From contig JASFXZ010000001.1 of assembly GCA_032209605.1 (NCBI GenBank), positions 17,440,256 through 17,504,255 of the forward strand: 64,000 nt of DNA, given 5' to 3'. Both the position numbers and the translations under genes were made by a program. Below, one piece after another: positions 21,521-36,500 of the stretch (the stretch's first letter is position 1; each line of letters starts with the position of its first letter). The notes under the pieces were generated by a model. It was given only the letters and a program-made list of their open reading frames with translations, had not been told where the DNA came from and ran no database searches. Source of the DNA: Mactromeris polynyma (Eukaryota > Mollusca > Bivalvia > Venerida > Mactridae).

Positions 21521-24500
21521 TCACAACTGGTCGGTTTTGCCCTGATGGTAATCCGTTTCAATGTCTTCAACAGCTTCATGATTGGCTCTTGGTTCATGTA
21601 CAACACATTGTTTTATTGGATATTCGCTGTTCTGTGCCTCACTCATTTCGATTCGAGTAACATATTTATCTTTGAAGTCTGACATAGTATGAAACGTACG
21701 GGCAACTTTAAACGACACGGTTGGAGCGGAGTGAAACGAATTCGACCGATTATCTGCAAAGAGGTGACCTCTGGATTTCTGTTGCTTGATGACTGTGTAC
21801 TTCTTGCAGAGAGCAAGCAATGTTTGTTTAAATGTCCTTCTAAAGTGTCGGGACATAAACGCATAAACAACAGGATTTGTGCAGCTGTTTACATATGACA
21901 AAAGAAAGAAAGTGATTCTCATTGGACGTAGGAATCCTTGATGCAGATCGTCAATGCTTTCAAACGCCACCAGTAAGTCGTTGACGGTGATTGGTCCCCA
22001 ACAAATCATGAATAACACCACGATCGCTACAAGCATCTTGATTACCTGTAATCACAATATAAAAAAACACCTTTAGTAAAATGAGATATGAAAATATCGT
22101 GAAACACCTGTTTATCAAAATTGAAAAAAATGTGCATATAAGTGCAAGCACCACAGAGTAATACATGTACTGGAAGTTTCAAATTTCTGTAGTTATTAGG
22201 AGGTTGTTGCTCTTGTGATGTTTATATGGTGGTATTTTTCTACGGCAGAAATTTGATAATGTTGTTGAATAGATAGAGGTGTTTGATCAAGATAGGGCCG
22301 CTTCGGAGAGGTGTACGTAACATTTGTGTTTAATTGGATATTTATATCCAATAAATTGTAAAATAAGGATCCGTTACATATCACAGAAAGCTAAAATATC
22401 ATATAATGGGTTATAATGCATTAGCTGTCCTTAATTAATTAAGATTTCAGATTTTTCTGTATAATTATTCCACCTGTTACTGACAGATGTACTTACACCG
22501 GCATGTCGGCGAGACGCCCGGGGCACCTACAACAAACAATTGATGAAGGAAACATGTATCTAGATAACCTCACATGTGTATACCCAACTATGGATACGCC
22601 TTAATATAACCACACATGTGTATACCCAACTATGGATACGCCTTAATATAACCACACATGCCAGATCAGTATCACCTTTTGATCATAACTCTAACGTCAT
22701 ACAATCAGAAATTCGCTCTCAAATCTGAACTCAGCATACGTTGCTAAACGATCAACGATTGATTACTACGGAAGACCGATGGTGACATCACACTACATCG
22801 TTTCTCTGTTAGGAAAGTCACATTTTTCAAGAGTTCCACTCTACGATTTGACGATTTCATCATGACGAATTCATACTCTCGAATTCGTGACGAATTCACG
22901 ACTTTAAATTCACGACTATTATGAATTTGAAAGTGTAATTTTGTGAGGTTGCAATCTTGAAATCGCGACTTTAATAGGGGAGAAATGGTGGAGTGTGAAT
23001 GTCACCGCCGGTATTTCGTAGGTGACTCCTTTATGCATCATTTCATTTTATAAATACGTAAACTAGTGTTGTATGAAAACGCACGGTTCACGATTTCAAG
23101 TTTGCAGGATATGAAATGATGAACATGAGAAATCTCTTCTGGTCGTTTGTAAGTTTTGTTTGGCCTGTTTTGAACAACTATATCATTCGGAACACCTCGG
23201 CGATATAAATAGCATGTATTCCGAGCTCTGCCGGATACCGCCGAGTAGTAACGATTGCAACTCCATATCCATACCTGTTTTCTCGTGTTATATTCACTGA
23301 GAGTTGTATATTTTTTCTTCGTAACATTCTGTAAGACAGATGTAGAGTTTCTAGAACTTGTGTGTAAGGTATGAGCTCTTGTTGATGTGCCTGGATCACT
23401 ATCTCGTAGTTGATAACTAAAACATTAACTGTGTTATATGATATATATCACATTCATACATTTATGACAGGATATGACTTTGTGAAGCTCGTCGCATATG
23501 AATATACTTGAATCTATTTGAAAATGCACTTATCAATGTTTTACCCCATGTGGGCAACGGGGACACACGGTACTTTAGAAAGAAGACAATTCCGTATTGG
23601 TGGGAATGTGACACACCGAATAAATACCAGGACCCGGGAAATAGACTTTGGTCTGATTTTAAGATATCACGTAAGATAGGATTTTACATTTTCCAATTAA
23701 TTTTATTTGGATTTAGACTAAATGCTTGACTCTAAGGTTGGGAATTAGACCTGAAAGAGCAATTGTATAATTCCAGTAGCCTAGTCCGCCCCCCCCCCCT
23801 CTCAACCAGGTGCAAAATATTGATAGGTGCATTAAAGGCAAAGGTGTACCTTCATCGGTTATTGGCACGTCTACATATGTTTACACGAGGTTACAGCATG
23901 AGTGCCGTTACATGGTAAGAAGTGTCTATTACCACATGTGATACGCACTTATTTAATGAATCGTATACCTTATCGTTATATGACGAATAGTCGGTCAAAC
24001 TGTGTACCAAAATTATCAAATGCAGTAGATTTAGGTATGCGACGGTAATGTGCGAGATACACTAGAAAAGAATTCTAATAAATGATGATGTATTTGAAAC
24101 TTGTCCACTTTAAAAAATAAGCACGCAGAAATAAAAACCAAACAAAATGAAGGACTGCAGGCTAAGATATATTTTTCCTTTACAATTTATTCATTTTTTG
24201 TAAAAGGTAAGCAATATATTATTCCATAAAAATTATAGCACGTGGAATTTGCGCTGCACGTGGAGTGCCACTACTTGCAATCGTTTCCGGTTATTGGCAC
24301 GGGCTCCAGGGTTCAATCTTTTACACTTTTGTTTCCATTTATACTGAGGAATAATACAAGGGATTATTTAGCCACAGGGTAAAAATGTTTCCAAAGGTGA
24401 TTATGAAACTTACTTATGCAATGATTTGATGTTCAGAGCATCTAAATGCTAACACAGACTTGAACTTTAAAATGTCCGAAACTCATACATACCTTTGCTG

Positions 24501-27500
24501 TGCTAAAGTAGGTCTATGCTTGTGTAAAATCCAAACACGGTGACATATGCAAGTGTATGCAAACCCCATCAGACACAGTGGAATTACTAATATAATCAAA
24601 AACATATACACTCCATACATCTGTCCATATATAGGCTTGTCCCATTGCGTTTTACACCAATATACTGTAGTATTATCATTGCCGACTGTCTTGTGAATCT
24701 AAAATATGCATACATAACTTCATCTAAATATGAGTTAAATACTCGTGTGTACTTAATGTTGCCAAGATTTACAAAATGTGATCAGTTGACATCGAGTGAT
24801 ATTAAATATATCAACATACCATGCAACACAAATCATAACATACAAACATATCACACAACTCAGTTCAAAATATACCAAGAGTTCATTATATGCCAATATT
24901 AATGTAAATCATAACGTTTTACTATAGAGTCATGTCATGTCATGTCAGACGGCTCATAACTTTATAACATGTCATGCAACCCTGTAAAAACAGACTGTGT
25001 CTTAAAGCGCTTACCCTTCCTACTAGAATTGGAGAAGCCATAAACAAACTTGCAATCCATATGATCCCGACCGTTTTCTTAGCTAATGTAACTGTACTCA
25101 CACATTTAGCTCTAATTGGATGAATAATGGCGTAATACCTAAAACAAAAACAGAGGAGAACACTATTCTTGATATGTCTGTATACATAATGAGTTATTGT
25201 ATAAGTGAAAACGTAACTTGATGCCTTAGTTCCTACATAAGTCGTAGGGTTACAGCAGTTTATATGGGAATAGGTAGGAACTCTTATAATCTGTAAAATC
25301 GGAAAATATTACTTTGTAAACAACTGTCACAAAAATGAAAACAAAGTTTTACTAGTTAATTATTACAATTAAACGTGTAGTTTTATACACGGGGATGGTT
25401 TCAATGACAACCATCAGTCACTATATGGGTAGTTGTTGGCTAAGATTCTCTATTTATGATCAAATGAGCGCCGGTGTATGCTTTCCAAACTCTTCTCTAA
25501 GAGACGTTATTGCCAGAAAACGTTACATGTGATGTCAACGTGTACTGACAGTAAGCAATGTTAACGAAGTGACCATATGGAGAAAACATTGTTTCTTACT
25601 TGCAAGTAGTGACATCACATGTTGCGTTTTCTTGATATTACGTCACTTACAGAAGATGTTGTAAATCCCATAGCAGCTCTCAAATACAAAAATAACTGAC
25701 GACTTCTCCACGTAGGCCTTATGTGAAGGAAGTAAGACATTCAGACTTTATTTGGTTTATATAATGAAACTCTTACAAACTATAGCGGGAAATTATACTT
25801 AACGACATTTTACGAATCAAATATATAATCGCATGTCGGTGAAAATCACACCATTCCACAGATGAAGAGTAACGTGATATATTAAATACTTCCATGTACC
25901 GTGTAGCGAGGCTTGTGTGTTTTCAATCATTAACGAATCAAAATCAACGATATAAACAATGTATAAATATTGTGTTGTTCAAAAATTGATACTTTCCAAT
26001 CAGGTCCAATGTTTTGATGGGCTATCTTCAAGTTCTTTTATCAGCAAGTTCCAATTCTACTTCAACCACGTTATTTTCTCTCCCTTGGAGGTTAAGATGG
26101 CTTTCAGACACAATTATGATGCATTTTTCAACGAATTCTCATAGTTGCGATACATTATTTATCTGACAGTTGGAATGTGCCGCCACGTAATCTCCATTAG
26201 AAAGCATTTCAATATTTAGGACATTTCTGTAAAGTGACTCACTTTGTTTCAGGACACATGATCATGGGAAATGCCATGCGTATGTTTTTGTTGAGAGTAC
26301 CAAACAATATAGCAAGCCATGAGCTTTACGCTAGAAAGACGTCGTGCAAACTGCATTTGTCAAACTTTGATCCTGAAAACCCATACTTCTGTTGTTTTGG
26401 CAATTTTGGATAACTCTCATTTCAGTAGAGTGTTCAACTCCCAACCAGCACAGCATTATGGAAACTTTAGGAGGAGGGGTTATTGTTTTAATCAATTTAT
26501 TTGTATCCTCTTGTTCGTGTTGGGAAATGATCAGTTTCTCCTGGAGGTCAATCGGAGTACTCCTTAAATAAATAAGCATTGTTTGCATTCGCAAATGACC
26601 AACACATAACATGAGCTGCAAAGCTTTCGTTTGACCAGCTTAACAAATACTTACCTAGGCTTATTAACGTCTTGTTAGTCACCTCTATATAATAACTGCC
26701 AAGTAAGTGAGCTATCAGTGCCATCTTTCTGACGTCTTTGGAAATGTGTGGTCATGGCTCGAACAAACGAATATGAATTTAAACTAAGCATTTGAATCGG
26801 TGACTCTGGTCAAGTTTTTAACCTTCTCGTTAAATTTGTATTCTTAGCGCATATCATTTAATACTTTACTGGCAGTTCCAGGGCTGTAATTCGCTGTATT
26901 ATGTCTTTTTGTGCATGTTTTGAATGTATGTTATGTTGCCCTTTCCCCTGTGCAATTCTTTCACTTTGTATAGTGTTCAGGTTATTTTCTGCACAGTTTC
27001 AGCCTATTTGTTGCCAGCTGTCTTGACTTGTCCTGTGACCTTTCCATCCATAAATCCCTCCTTCATTGTTTGTCCTATTTGATTATCCTTATTCCTTCTG
27101 GTCTGCCATGCCATTCCTTGTGCCTCTGTTCCTTACGTATGTACCCTGGAACCTCCTCAAGTACCGTATGTTTTATGGATTGTTATTTTCCCAGAGGTCT
27201 CCGTGTGGAGGTACTGTCTTATGTATGTGGCGATCCCTGTAGCAACTTAATGGATTATGATATTCAAGCCTTATTGTATTTACTATTTACACATTAATTC
27301 TGCGAACAATGTTTCAGTGTTCTATTTTATCATGTCACATACAAATTATTCCAAGTCCTACATTATGTCACTGTGTGGTGCAAGACAAGCATTTGTATTC
27401 CATCTGTGACATTAGTATTCCAGTAAATCACAAGGATGCCACTGATTAATGTTTCGTGTTAGAACAAAATTCTAGGATTTTAAATAATATATATATTTAG

Positions 27501-30500
27501 ATGTTGTGCTTTTGTCACGATTGAAGATTGAAATATCGATGTCTAGTGAACATCAGATGACACAGAGATGAAACAAAAAAATATTGTATTCTTGAGATTT
27601 GGTATCTATTTTGTGATCTTTCACAGAATCCGTGTTGTTATTTCAGGCTTTCAGTTGTTACTTTTTTGTTGCGTAATCAGACTGAGTCATATGGCTTTTC
27701 CAACTGTTTATGAAGACCTAGGCGGACACCTGGCCCACTGGTCACAAAGGATCAACTGATCTGGATCAACTTAGTCCTTAAAAATAGTTGCCATTTTCAT
27801 GAAGAAATTGAATACTTTTTCCAGTACTTCTCATAAACATACACAAAAATATCTAAGTATTTCCTAATTAACATCATGAAAACTTCACAATGATGTTGAG
27901 AATTTGATTTGTTATACTTATGACTGAAACTGATCCAGATCAAATCAGGATCAATATTCCAACTCGGTCATAACTTATTAATTTCCATCTTTTTCTTAAC
28001 GAGCATGTCATTTGAATTTAATGTCTCAAACGTTTTGCAGGATGTTCAAATGTGTCACAGTATGTAAATAATTTAGCTTTGAATAAAAAATTTACAAGGT
28101 TTGAAAGATCCTATATTTGATATTGATCCTGATCCTAGAAGCACCGATCTTCCGTAAGTCAGCTGGATATCTTCCTTATTGACAAATTCTACATCCCGTG
28201 TGAAATTCAAACTCGCAATCTGGCGAAGGGCAAGCTTATTTTAGCTACCCCATGTGTAATTGTGTAAGTTAATTCATTCGTTTATTGCTTTTGATTGACA
28301 ACCTTGACAAAACCGCCTCATTATCTCGATTGGTAGAGTGTTCGCTTTGCATGCGGAAGGTGGTGGCGTCGAGGCATGGTCGCGTCATACCAAAGACGTG
28401 AACATTGGCGCTCTTGCTTGGCACTATTTATACAAAGCGTAGTATTTTGTGATAGAAAATCCCAGATAGATACCTGTTAGTGGATAGTTTGTTGGTCGCA
28501 CAATGGTCGCACAAGAACTTTGTAGCTTATATTAATTTTGATCATATACGCTGTTAAATATAGCTTCTCTATCTATTGATTGTCTTTGTCATCTACATGA
28601 CGTCACACGCTGCTGTTATCTATTTATGCTATTAACGGTTCCTTAGACGATCATTCATTCCATAATCATTTTGTAATTATTTGTACACAGAATATAAACA
28701 AACGAGTAACAAACTTTATAATGGTTACACTAAGTCTAGATTAACGAAAAGATTCCGAGATTTTCCTATTTACACGCCAGCATCTAACATGTAAAGTCAC
28801 ATTCTTATAAACACAATCAGTAAAACATTTCAGAAAGTACAAAAAAAACACAAAACAAAGCAATCTGAATAAAATAAAAAATGAGCCAATTTCTGAGAAT
28901 GGTAGTTCTTTAACTCAGAAGAAATATCTGATTGAAGATGGAATGAGAAAGGCCATTTCCCCAGACGGCATCGTTCACTATAAAACAATTTCTTTCCTTG
29001 GATGACATTTTTAATGTTCATCCTCAGAGATAAAGTAATATATATGTCTTGTATTGTTTTAAACATATTAGAAATGTAAGGAACATACGATCCTGACAAA
29101 CAGATTTTATACGTGATATTTATAATGTAATTTTTAAAATTGGAGGAGTGGAGAAGAAATTGTAAGTCATAGTTTATACCGGTAATATAAGGGATTTAGA
29201 AGAAAGGCATATATGGATACCAAAATCACTTAGGCGTAAAACATAAGTTTATTTCAGGTTTCCCGACCTGTCCTATAGTGTTGCCCCAATCCTGGAACAT
29301 TTTTTTGCGTGTTAACATGTTTTCCTTTGGTACAATTTCTTTGTGTGAATTTGTCTTTAAGTTCATATTTCTACCCAGTTTAGTAGACGCTTTACGAGTA
29401 TTCCAGCTATAGAGCATTATATTCACATTGATTAAACATTATCCATGTTTAAAGGAAAAGGGGTTTTGTCTTTTAACATATATTCATTTAAACCTATGTT
29501 AAAGTTGCTTTGTTTGGGGCATGAATCCTGAAACAAACATAATGTTTACGCCTTTTAGGCACTGTCTTATGTATGTGGCGTTCCCTGTAGCTACCCGGAG
29601 GTCTGTGTGGGGAGGCACTGTCTTATGTATGTGGCGTTCCTTGTAGCAACATATTCCCTCTCTTTTACTGCTTTTCTTGCGGCCTCGTTATTCAGCCATT
29701 ACTTGTTAAGGTCACTATTAGTTAGTTAATATTCACTGTACTCCGACTTAAATAGATTGAGTGGTTATGTAAGTAGATTTTCTAAATTCAGTTTCTGTTA
29801 ACATACTTAAGTTCACACGCAGACAATTACAATATAAAATCCTGCAAGGCAGAGCCAAACGTGTGTCGAGGTTATTTATGGTACCGAAAACCAATATTTT
29901 ATTAAGAATGGCCTTAATTTAGTTTAGTAGGCCTATTCATGAAATGTTCTCTTTTCCTGAACTGGATATTGCTAAAACATATAAGTTATTTGTGTCCCTG
30001 AAAGGACATTAGAAAACATGCATAATTTAGATAAAGCCATTTTGATGGACATCGTCCCGAGAGCTAAATAAAGAACATCTAACATTTGAGTAATTATTTG
30101 TACACCAGAAATTCACCGATTATAGTAAAAGGCTTCATGGACGTTTTCAAATATGAATATTTGAGCATATTATATGATTTATTGCACAGGAAGTTATCAC
30201 GTATTGCCTCTGTGAATTGTCCAGTCGCGAGGTTCATGACTCAAGATTTCGCATTTTAGAACATGGAATGGTGAATTCATAAAAGTTACCGACGAACTTT
30301 CGTTTTCCATTAATATAGATTGTAGTGCTGTTGTAAGACAAATATTACCTCGAGTTCTTGACCCAAAACGCATAAACAACATTCCACAAATATTGACTGG
30401 TAGTAATGAGCAAACATTCTGCATATTGACTCAGTCATGTTTCAGACTGTTGGGTAATGTGAAAAATGTTCATTTACCTTTCAAGGCTAAGAACTGTCAA

Positions 30501-33500
30501 ATTCATCACGGAACACAGAATTGATACGTTCTGTACATAGTGCACCAGTTTACACAATACTTCGCCAAACTTCCATGCGTAAGAAAAGAAAGCTGCACAC
30601 TGAAATAAATGAAAAATGTATCAAAACGGAGCATACCGGTGACGACTTGCAAGAGTACATTTATGTTCTTTGGTTATTCTTTAAGCAAAATTGTTTATAT
30701 GGATTGACCTTTACACATAATGCTATTATATTGTACCAGTTCTGGGTTCTAGAAATTTGTCCGGTACAAGTGAACAATTCGTTCGATATTTAGAATGTCC
30801 AGTGTTAATTAACTTTAAAAAACAGACATGTGTTGGACTTACTTCAACTCAACTGTTGGTAGCCCAAATCATGTGTCCGGGACGTCGGGTAAGTTGATTT
30901 CTAGTGCCATGCAGTTCTATAATACTTATAGCCTAATCAAATCATAATTGCATTGTCGATTTTTCGTGTTCCTCTATTTCAATATTACTACAGCTGGTGT
31001 TAAGTGCGGATGTAAAAATTCGCCCCGTACTTCATTAAAAGTGTAGTTAACCTTAATCAACTTTATATAGGTTAAATATACACGAACATGACGTTAGGTC
31101 GCTGTGGTGTAGTGGTTAGCATAACGGACCGGCAATCCGTAGACCCGGGTTCGAATCCCGGTAGCGCCATTGACCGATTTTTCGTGTTCCTCAAAACATG
31201 ACTTTATTGTAAAGCAATATACGCGACAAAATACACGCATTTGACAATTGCAATACGGTGTCAGGCGGAATGATTGATAACTTGATTGATAAATTGGAAG
31301 CTGGTGTGAACGCTAAATGAATTTGATAAAAAAAAAACCACTTTCAGATTAACAGTATAGCGATTTATCCGGCTTCCACTTATGATTGCGGCTTAACATA
31401 AAGGAAAATCAGACACGGGCAGATGAACAAACTGTTGATAATACGACTACTTCAATTACTGGAAACATTAAAATATCATTGCAGGTATTAAAATCAGGAT
31501 ATTCGTATTTATGTTTCCCTATTGTATCATTCATATTCTAGTAATGTCATTGCTTTTATTGAATTTTGACTTTTATTACTATTAGTACTCATTTTATCGG
31601 CGTCAGTTGATTGCAATTATGTTCAGAGGCATGCATTTTAATTTAGATTTATTGACTAAACTCTTCATCAAATTCGCATATCGCAATTGCTACATTACAG
31701 CAAGACCGACCACTGCCATATCAAATCCGACTACATGACATTGCTGTTCACCACATCCGACAAAAGACATAAATAACAAGAATTATCTTTCAAAAAAGAT
31801 AAACGGCTTAGATGGAATGAGTTTTTACCGTATGTGAAATGGAAATGTATTTAAACAAAACTAAATTTGAAGTTTTCCATCGAAAACAATGAATAAACTA
31901 TTTAAAAAGTTCTCGCGTAGTTGTATTTAGTCAGTGTTATTATAATTTCATTTGAAAAGAGACAAATGTATGTTTGCGATTCTAGAAAGCTAAGTAGCTA
32001 CCATTATACAACCGACCTCGCCGAAACGAAATACAAGGCAAAACTTTATGTTCCATAATTACATTATTCAATAAATATTTTTCGAAAGAGACTACGTTAA
32101 GTATACCATGGATGTATTGTACATTCTGATAAGTCAGTACAGCCCGGGGCAATTTCATTATGCTGGCTAAACGATAATGATCATGAGACGTTAAAGTAGC
32201 GTATATATAATCGGTTATAGCATGGAGCTAATATCGATCACATATGGGGAATCTTGCGATGAGCAAGAAAGTTGGACATATTTGTTCAGTTTTCTTTAAT
32301 ATGGAATGTCTCCATAAATTTGACACACGAAATGTTATTTATTGCTACATGTTGTTGTATAAAGTGAGAAGATACTCAGTTTGCTATAAAGTGAAACATA
32401 ACATTTTGCGCAATAATCTATAAATAATATTGAAACATTCGTAACAAGAATATATTCTGCTTTCGAAAAGACGTCTTTTAAAAATGCAAGCTAAGACTAT
32501 GCTCATTTTGTCAATTTAACAAAAATCACCATTCTTATATCGCAACATTTAAATTGTGGTTTTCTGTATTTTATTCCACATATTGTGATTATCCATCCAA
32601 GCACTAATTAACTGAATGTGTAACACTGTAACATAACAATAAGGAATAAAATTGAAAGTCTTGTCCCTTACTCCTTTACATGAACTTCTAACCTGAAATC
32701 GTTCGAGGGACACATTTTTATATAAAATAAGCGTAAAAACAAAACAAGGGACTCAAAATTCATCCTTCCTAGAATTTTGATAACATGATTCAAATCCGTC
32801 ATTACCAGATAAGAAAAGATGTGTTAATGTATTCATTTAATGGAAGTGTTCCGAAAACATGGCATAACCCTTTTGAAAGACCTGTTTTTAGTATAACATC
32901 AATCTTAATAAATTCTAACACTAATATAATAAATAACAAAAAAAGAAAATCGAAAGACATTATATCCTTTCTAATACAATGTCTTACAGCTATCTGGTGT
33001 ATTCCGAAATTCGCAAGACAAATCTATGCATTAGCTAGCAGATTCCCGCGAGACGACGATCGATCAACGTAGCTTGAAATTTAAAAGGACCATACATCAT
33101 GCTATACAGCTTTCTTGTCGGGAAAGTATTGTTTATCGTACGATTTAATGCGTCTAGTAGCATACGTGACCTTATGATGTGACAGTTCAATATATTAATT
33201 AAAAAGTCTACTCATTAAGCATCACTGGTAATACATTTCGTTCTTTGCAAACAATCTTTATATATCTGACAGACGTGTTAAAGGAATGAAAGCAGACAAA
33301 TCAACTTTATGTTTGATATTAAACAATTCTTATTTCCCAGCATTTCAAATTTGGTTCGGCTTGTGCTATTGACAATTTGAAATAAGCTATATCTTTCATA
33401 TGGTTGTTTTCAATGCCTGGAATAATTGCTAAACTCGAAAATGAATAATAAACCAAACCAATTCACGCACATTATTACATCGACTTATTGTTTGCTGTAG

Positions 33501-36500
33501 GCAATATAAACCTTAATATGCATTATGTTCGTAAAGTATTAGACAAAATACACGATGGAAGTAATACATGTACAGTCAGACCTCCGAAAACTTGGGATCG
33601 TCCGAAATAAAAATCAGGTCCCGATGAATCTTCAATACACGTCGAATTGAAATGGGCTATTCAAAACAATGTACTATTCGAAATAAAATTTCGGACCTAA
33701 TGAATTCGAATGAACGTGATCCGACTGTATTCCATTGTGTTATAACAGAGTCATGCTTTCCAACATGCTAATTGTAAGTACACTTCGCAATTTAACGGTT
33801 ATTGGTCAGAATACACATAAACATTTAGTTTCTGACATGTTCATGAAGAAATAGTTACAGTTCACCCTATATTTTAAACCGATCGGATGACTCATATTTT
33901 CAAGTTTTCCAGTTTTTAATGATTCCAGAAAGATTAAGTTTTCATGATTAAAATAACGATATGTATGGCATACTTCTTAATTAATCAATTAAACAAATTT
34001 CTTATCTAGAATAGATTGTCCGTTCTGAAAACCTTGGGTTAAGTGGGTAAGTGGTGGCAGTTAAGGGCACAATTAGACAACATTTCGTGTTATGATATAT
34101 ATCTGTTATGAACATGTATCACGGTACCTGTATAGTTAACCACATAATTATCTAGTTGATTATGTAGTGTAGTTAACTAGTTTCTTTAACGTGATAACCA
34201 CATAACTTTCTAGTTAATTATGTAGTGTAGTTAACTAGTTTATTTAACGTGATAACCACATACTGTTCTAGTTGATTATGTAGTGTAGTTAACTTGTTTC
34301 TTTAACGTGATAACCACATAATTTTCTAGTTGATTATGTAGTGTAGTTAACTTGTTTCTTTAACGTGATAACCACATAATTTTCTAGTTGATTATGTAGT
34401 GTAGTTAACTAGTTTCTTTAACGTGATAACCACATACTTTTCTAGATAATTATGTAGTGTAGTTAACTAGTTTCTTTAACGTGATAACCACATACTTGTC
34501 TAGATAATTATGTAGTGTAGTTAACTAGTTTCTTTAACGTGATAACCACATACTTTTCTAGATAATTATGTAGTGTAGTTAACTAGTTTCTTTAACGTGA
34601 TAACCACATACTTTTCTAGATAATTATGTAGTGTAGTTAACTAGTTTCTTTAACGTGATAACCACATACTTTTCTAGTTGATTATGTAATTAACTGGTGG
34701 CAGAAGAATGCCACCATAGATATGTTGATACACATGCGTAGAACTTTATTTTATCACGTTATTTATAGACTCGCTACGTTCTCTAACGTTGCATATTTTC
34801 TTAGACTGTGTGTAAAAAATTCTGACATATACGTATTTGCAACTTCTTTCTTGATAGCGATGACAGAGGTATTTAATCTGAAATCCTCTTGACATCCGTC
34901 CTGATGATTTATTTAGATAACCACGGAGCCGTTTGTCCTTAATACAATTATCAATGATATTAAATCTGGAAACAATCATAGCTGTTAAGATCACAGAAGT
35001 GTTTCTTATTTAGATGGATTCGCAGCCTTGACATCTGGAACAGAACACTAGCTATCTTACAGTGACTAATTTGCCTCAATTTCTTCAACATCATTGATAC
35101 ACTGGAAGCGATAAAACATTATGATGAGCACTTAATAATTTTTATTAATTATGTGAACATGTCTCGTGTGTGTCTAATTCAATATTTCATACAAGATATG
35201 GGATGATAATTCACGGTCTGTTGTAGTATCATGTCAAAACTTAAAAAATGACTGGGACTCTGCATATGCGGGACATCAGTTTCTCGGTGGCATGTAGTAG
35301 CGGGCTGTTGTTAAGTGTTGAACAAACAGATATTTCGACAGTTTGCTGGAGTGAATTACAACGGTTAGTTGTAAGTTCCATTCCTATTTCAGTAGCTTGT
35401 CAAAAGATGTAAAACATTTTAAAACAGTTTCGACTTTTCGCGGGCTTTTTAAGCTCCGCCTACTGCGAATCTGTGTGAGCGTTACACACATGTTCCAGAT
35501 TGCGCATTGAAATTTGCATGCGTTTCGGCCAATCAAAATGTAGGTAACATTCTAAGTCAGTTAGTAGATACTAAGTAAAATCAACTAACTATTACATAAC
35601 CTTTACATATTGCCATATGGGGCATTTGCTTACTGTTAAAAAATGGTGACGTCGCAAGTGACGTTTTGTGGAAATGACGTCTTTTAAAGAAGAGGTTGGA
35701 AATCGTACAGCCGCGCTCATTTCATGGAACTAAATGAACACCAGGACCCGTGTTCACAAAGGATCAACTGATCTGGACCAAGTTGATATTTGTCATTTTC
35801 ATGAAGCAATTGAACACTTTTTCCAGTACTTCTTATAAACTTACACAACGAAACTAATTATCCTTTTATTAACACTGAGGAAACATACAAAACTTCACTG
35901 ATGTGTTGAGAAATTAATTTATTAAACTAATAACTGAAACTGATTTAGATCAAATCAGGATAAATTTTCCATAATCGTTCTTAACTTATTAATTTCCATC
36001 TGTTTCTTTTATAAGCCTGACATTTGAATTTAATGTCTCAAACAGTTTGAAGGATGTTCATATCCGTCACATTTTGTAAAACGATTTAGTTTTGCATAAC
36101 ATTTTTTTTCAAAGATTGAAAGATATTATATTTGATATTGATCCTGATCCTGTAGTTTGATTCTTTGTGAACAGGGGGCCTGTCTCTGTTCCTCGAATAG
36201 TATTTATTTATAAGAGAACCATTGAACGTTCTTATGCATAAAGCTTTCCATTCATCAGAGTAAAACAGACACGATACGTCAATCACATCAAGTGAACCAT
36301 ATGTCCTATTCTCACATATAGAATTAGCATATTGAACATTTATATTGTATAAATATATGTTAATATATTAGATAGGAATATGTTAAATTTGGGATCTGTA
36401 GTAAGCAAGCGCTATGGCAGACATCGACTACTCGTATGTATCACAGACATAGAACACTATCTCGGGTAGTTAGCAAGAACTTTACTATTTTCCATAACTT

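Noticed and set aside
23178..23399. 73-aa minus ORF in the GPCR intron, considered as an extra loop-3 exon
   Set aside because: The flanking GPCR exons already join in phase through the 28-nt micro-exon, and this ORF has no matching splice sites or receptor-like sequence.
27028..27297. 89-aa plus ORF
   Set aside because: Also inside a D1 copy; the frame is not conserved between copies.
28316..28390. Functional tRNA with TGC anticodon
   Set aside because: The T arm is broken (GGCGTCGAGGC) and a SINE-type body follows directly.
32785..33072. 95-aa plus ORF, Ile/Asn/Lys-rich
   Set aside because: Composition expected from AT-rich DNA; GPCR intron 1; no motif.
34133..34696. CRISPR-like regularly spaced repeat
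   Set aside because: The whole 58-bp period is conserved with no variable spacers, and the genome is eukaryotic; it is a minisatellite.
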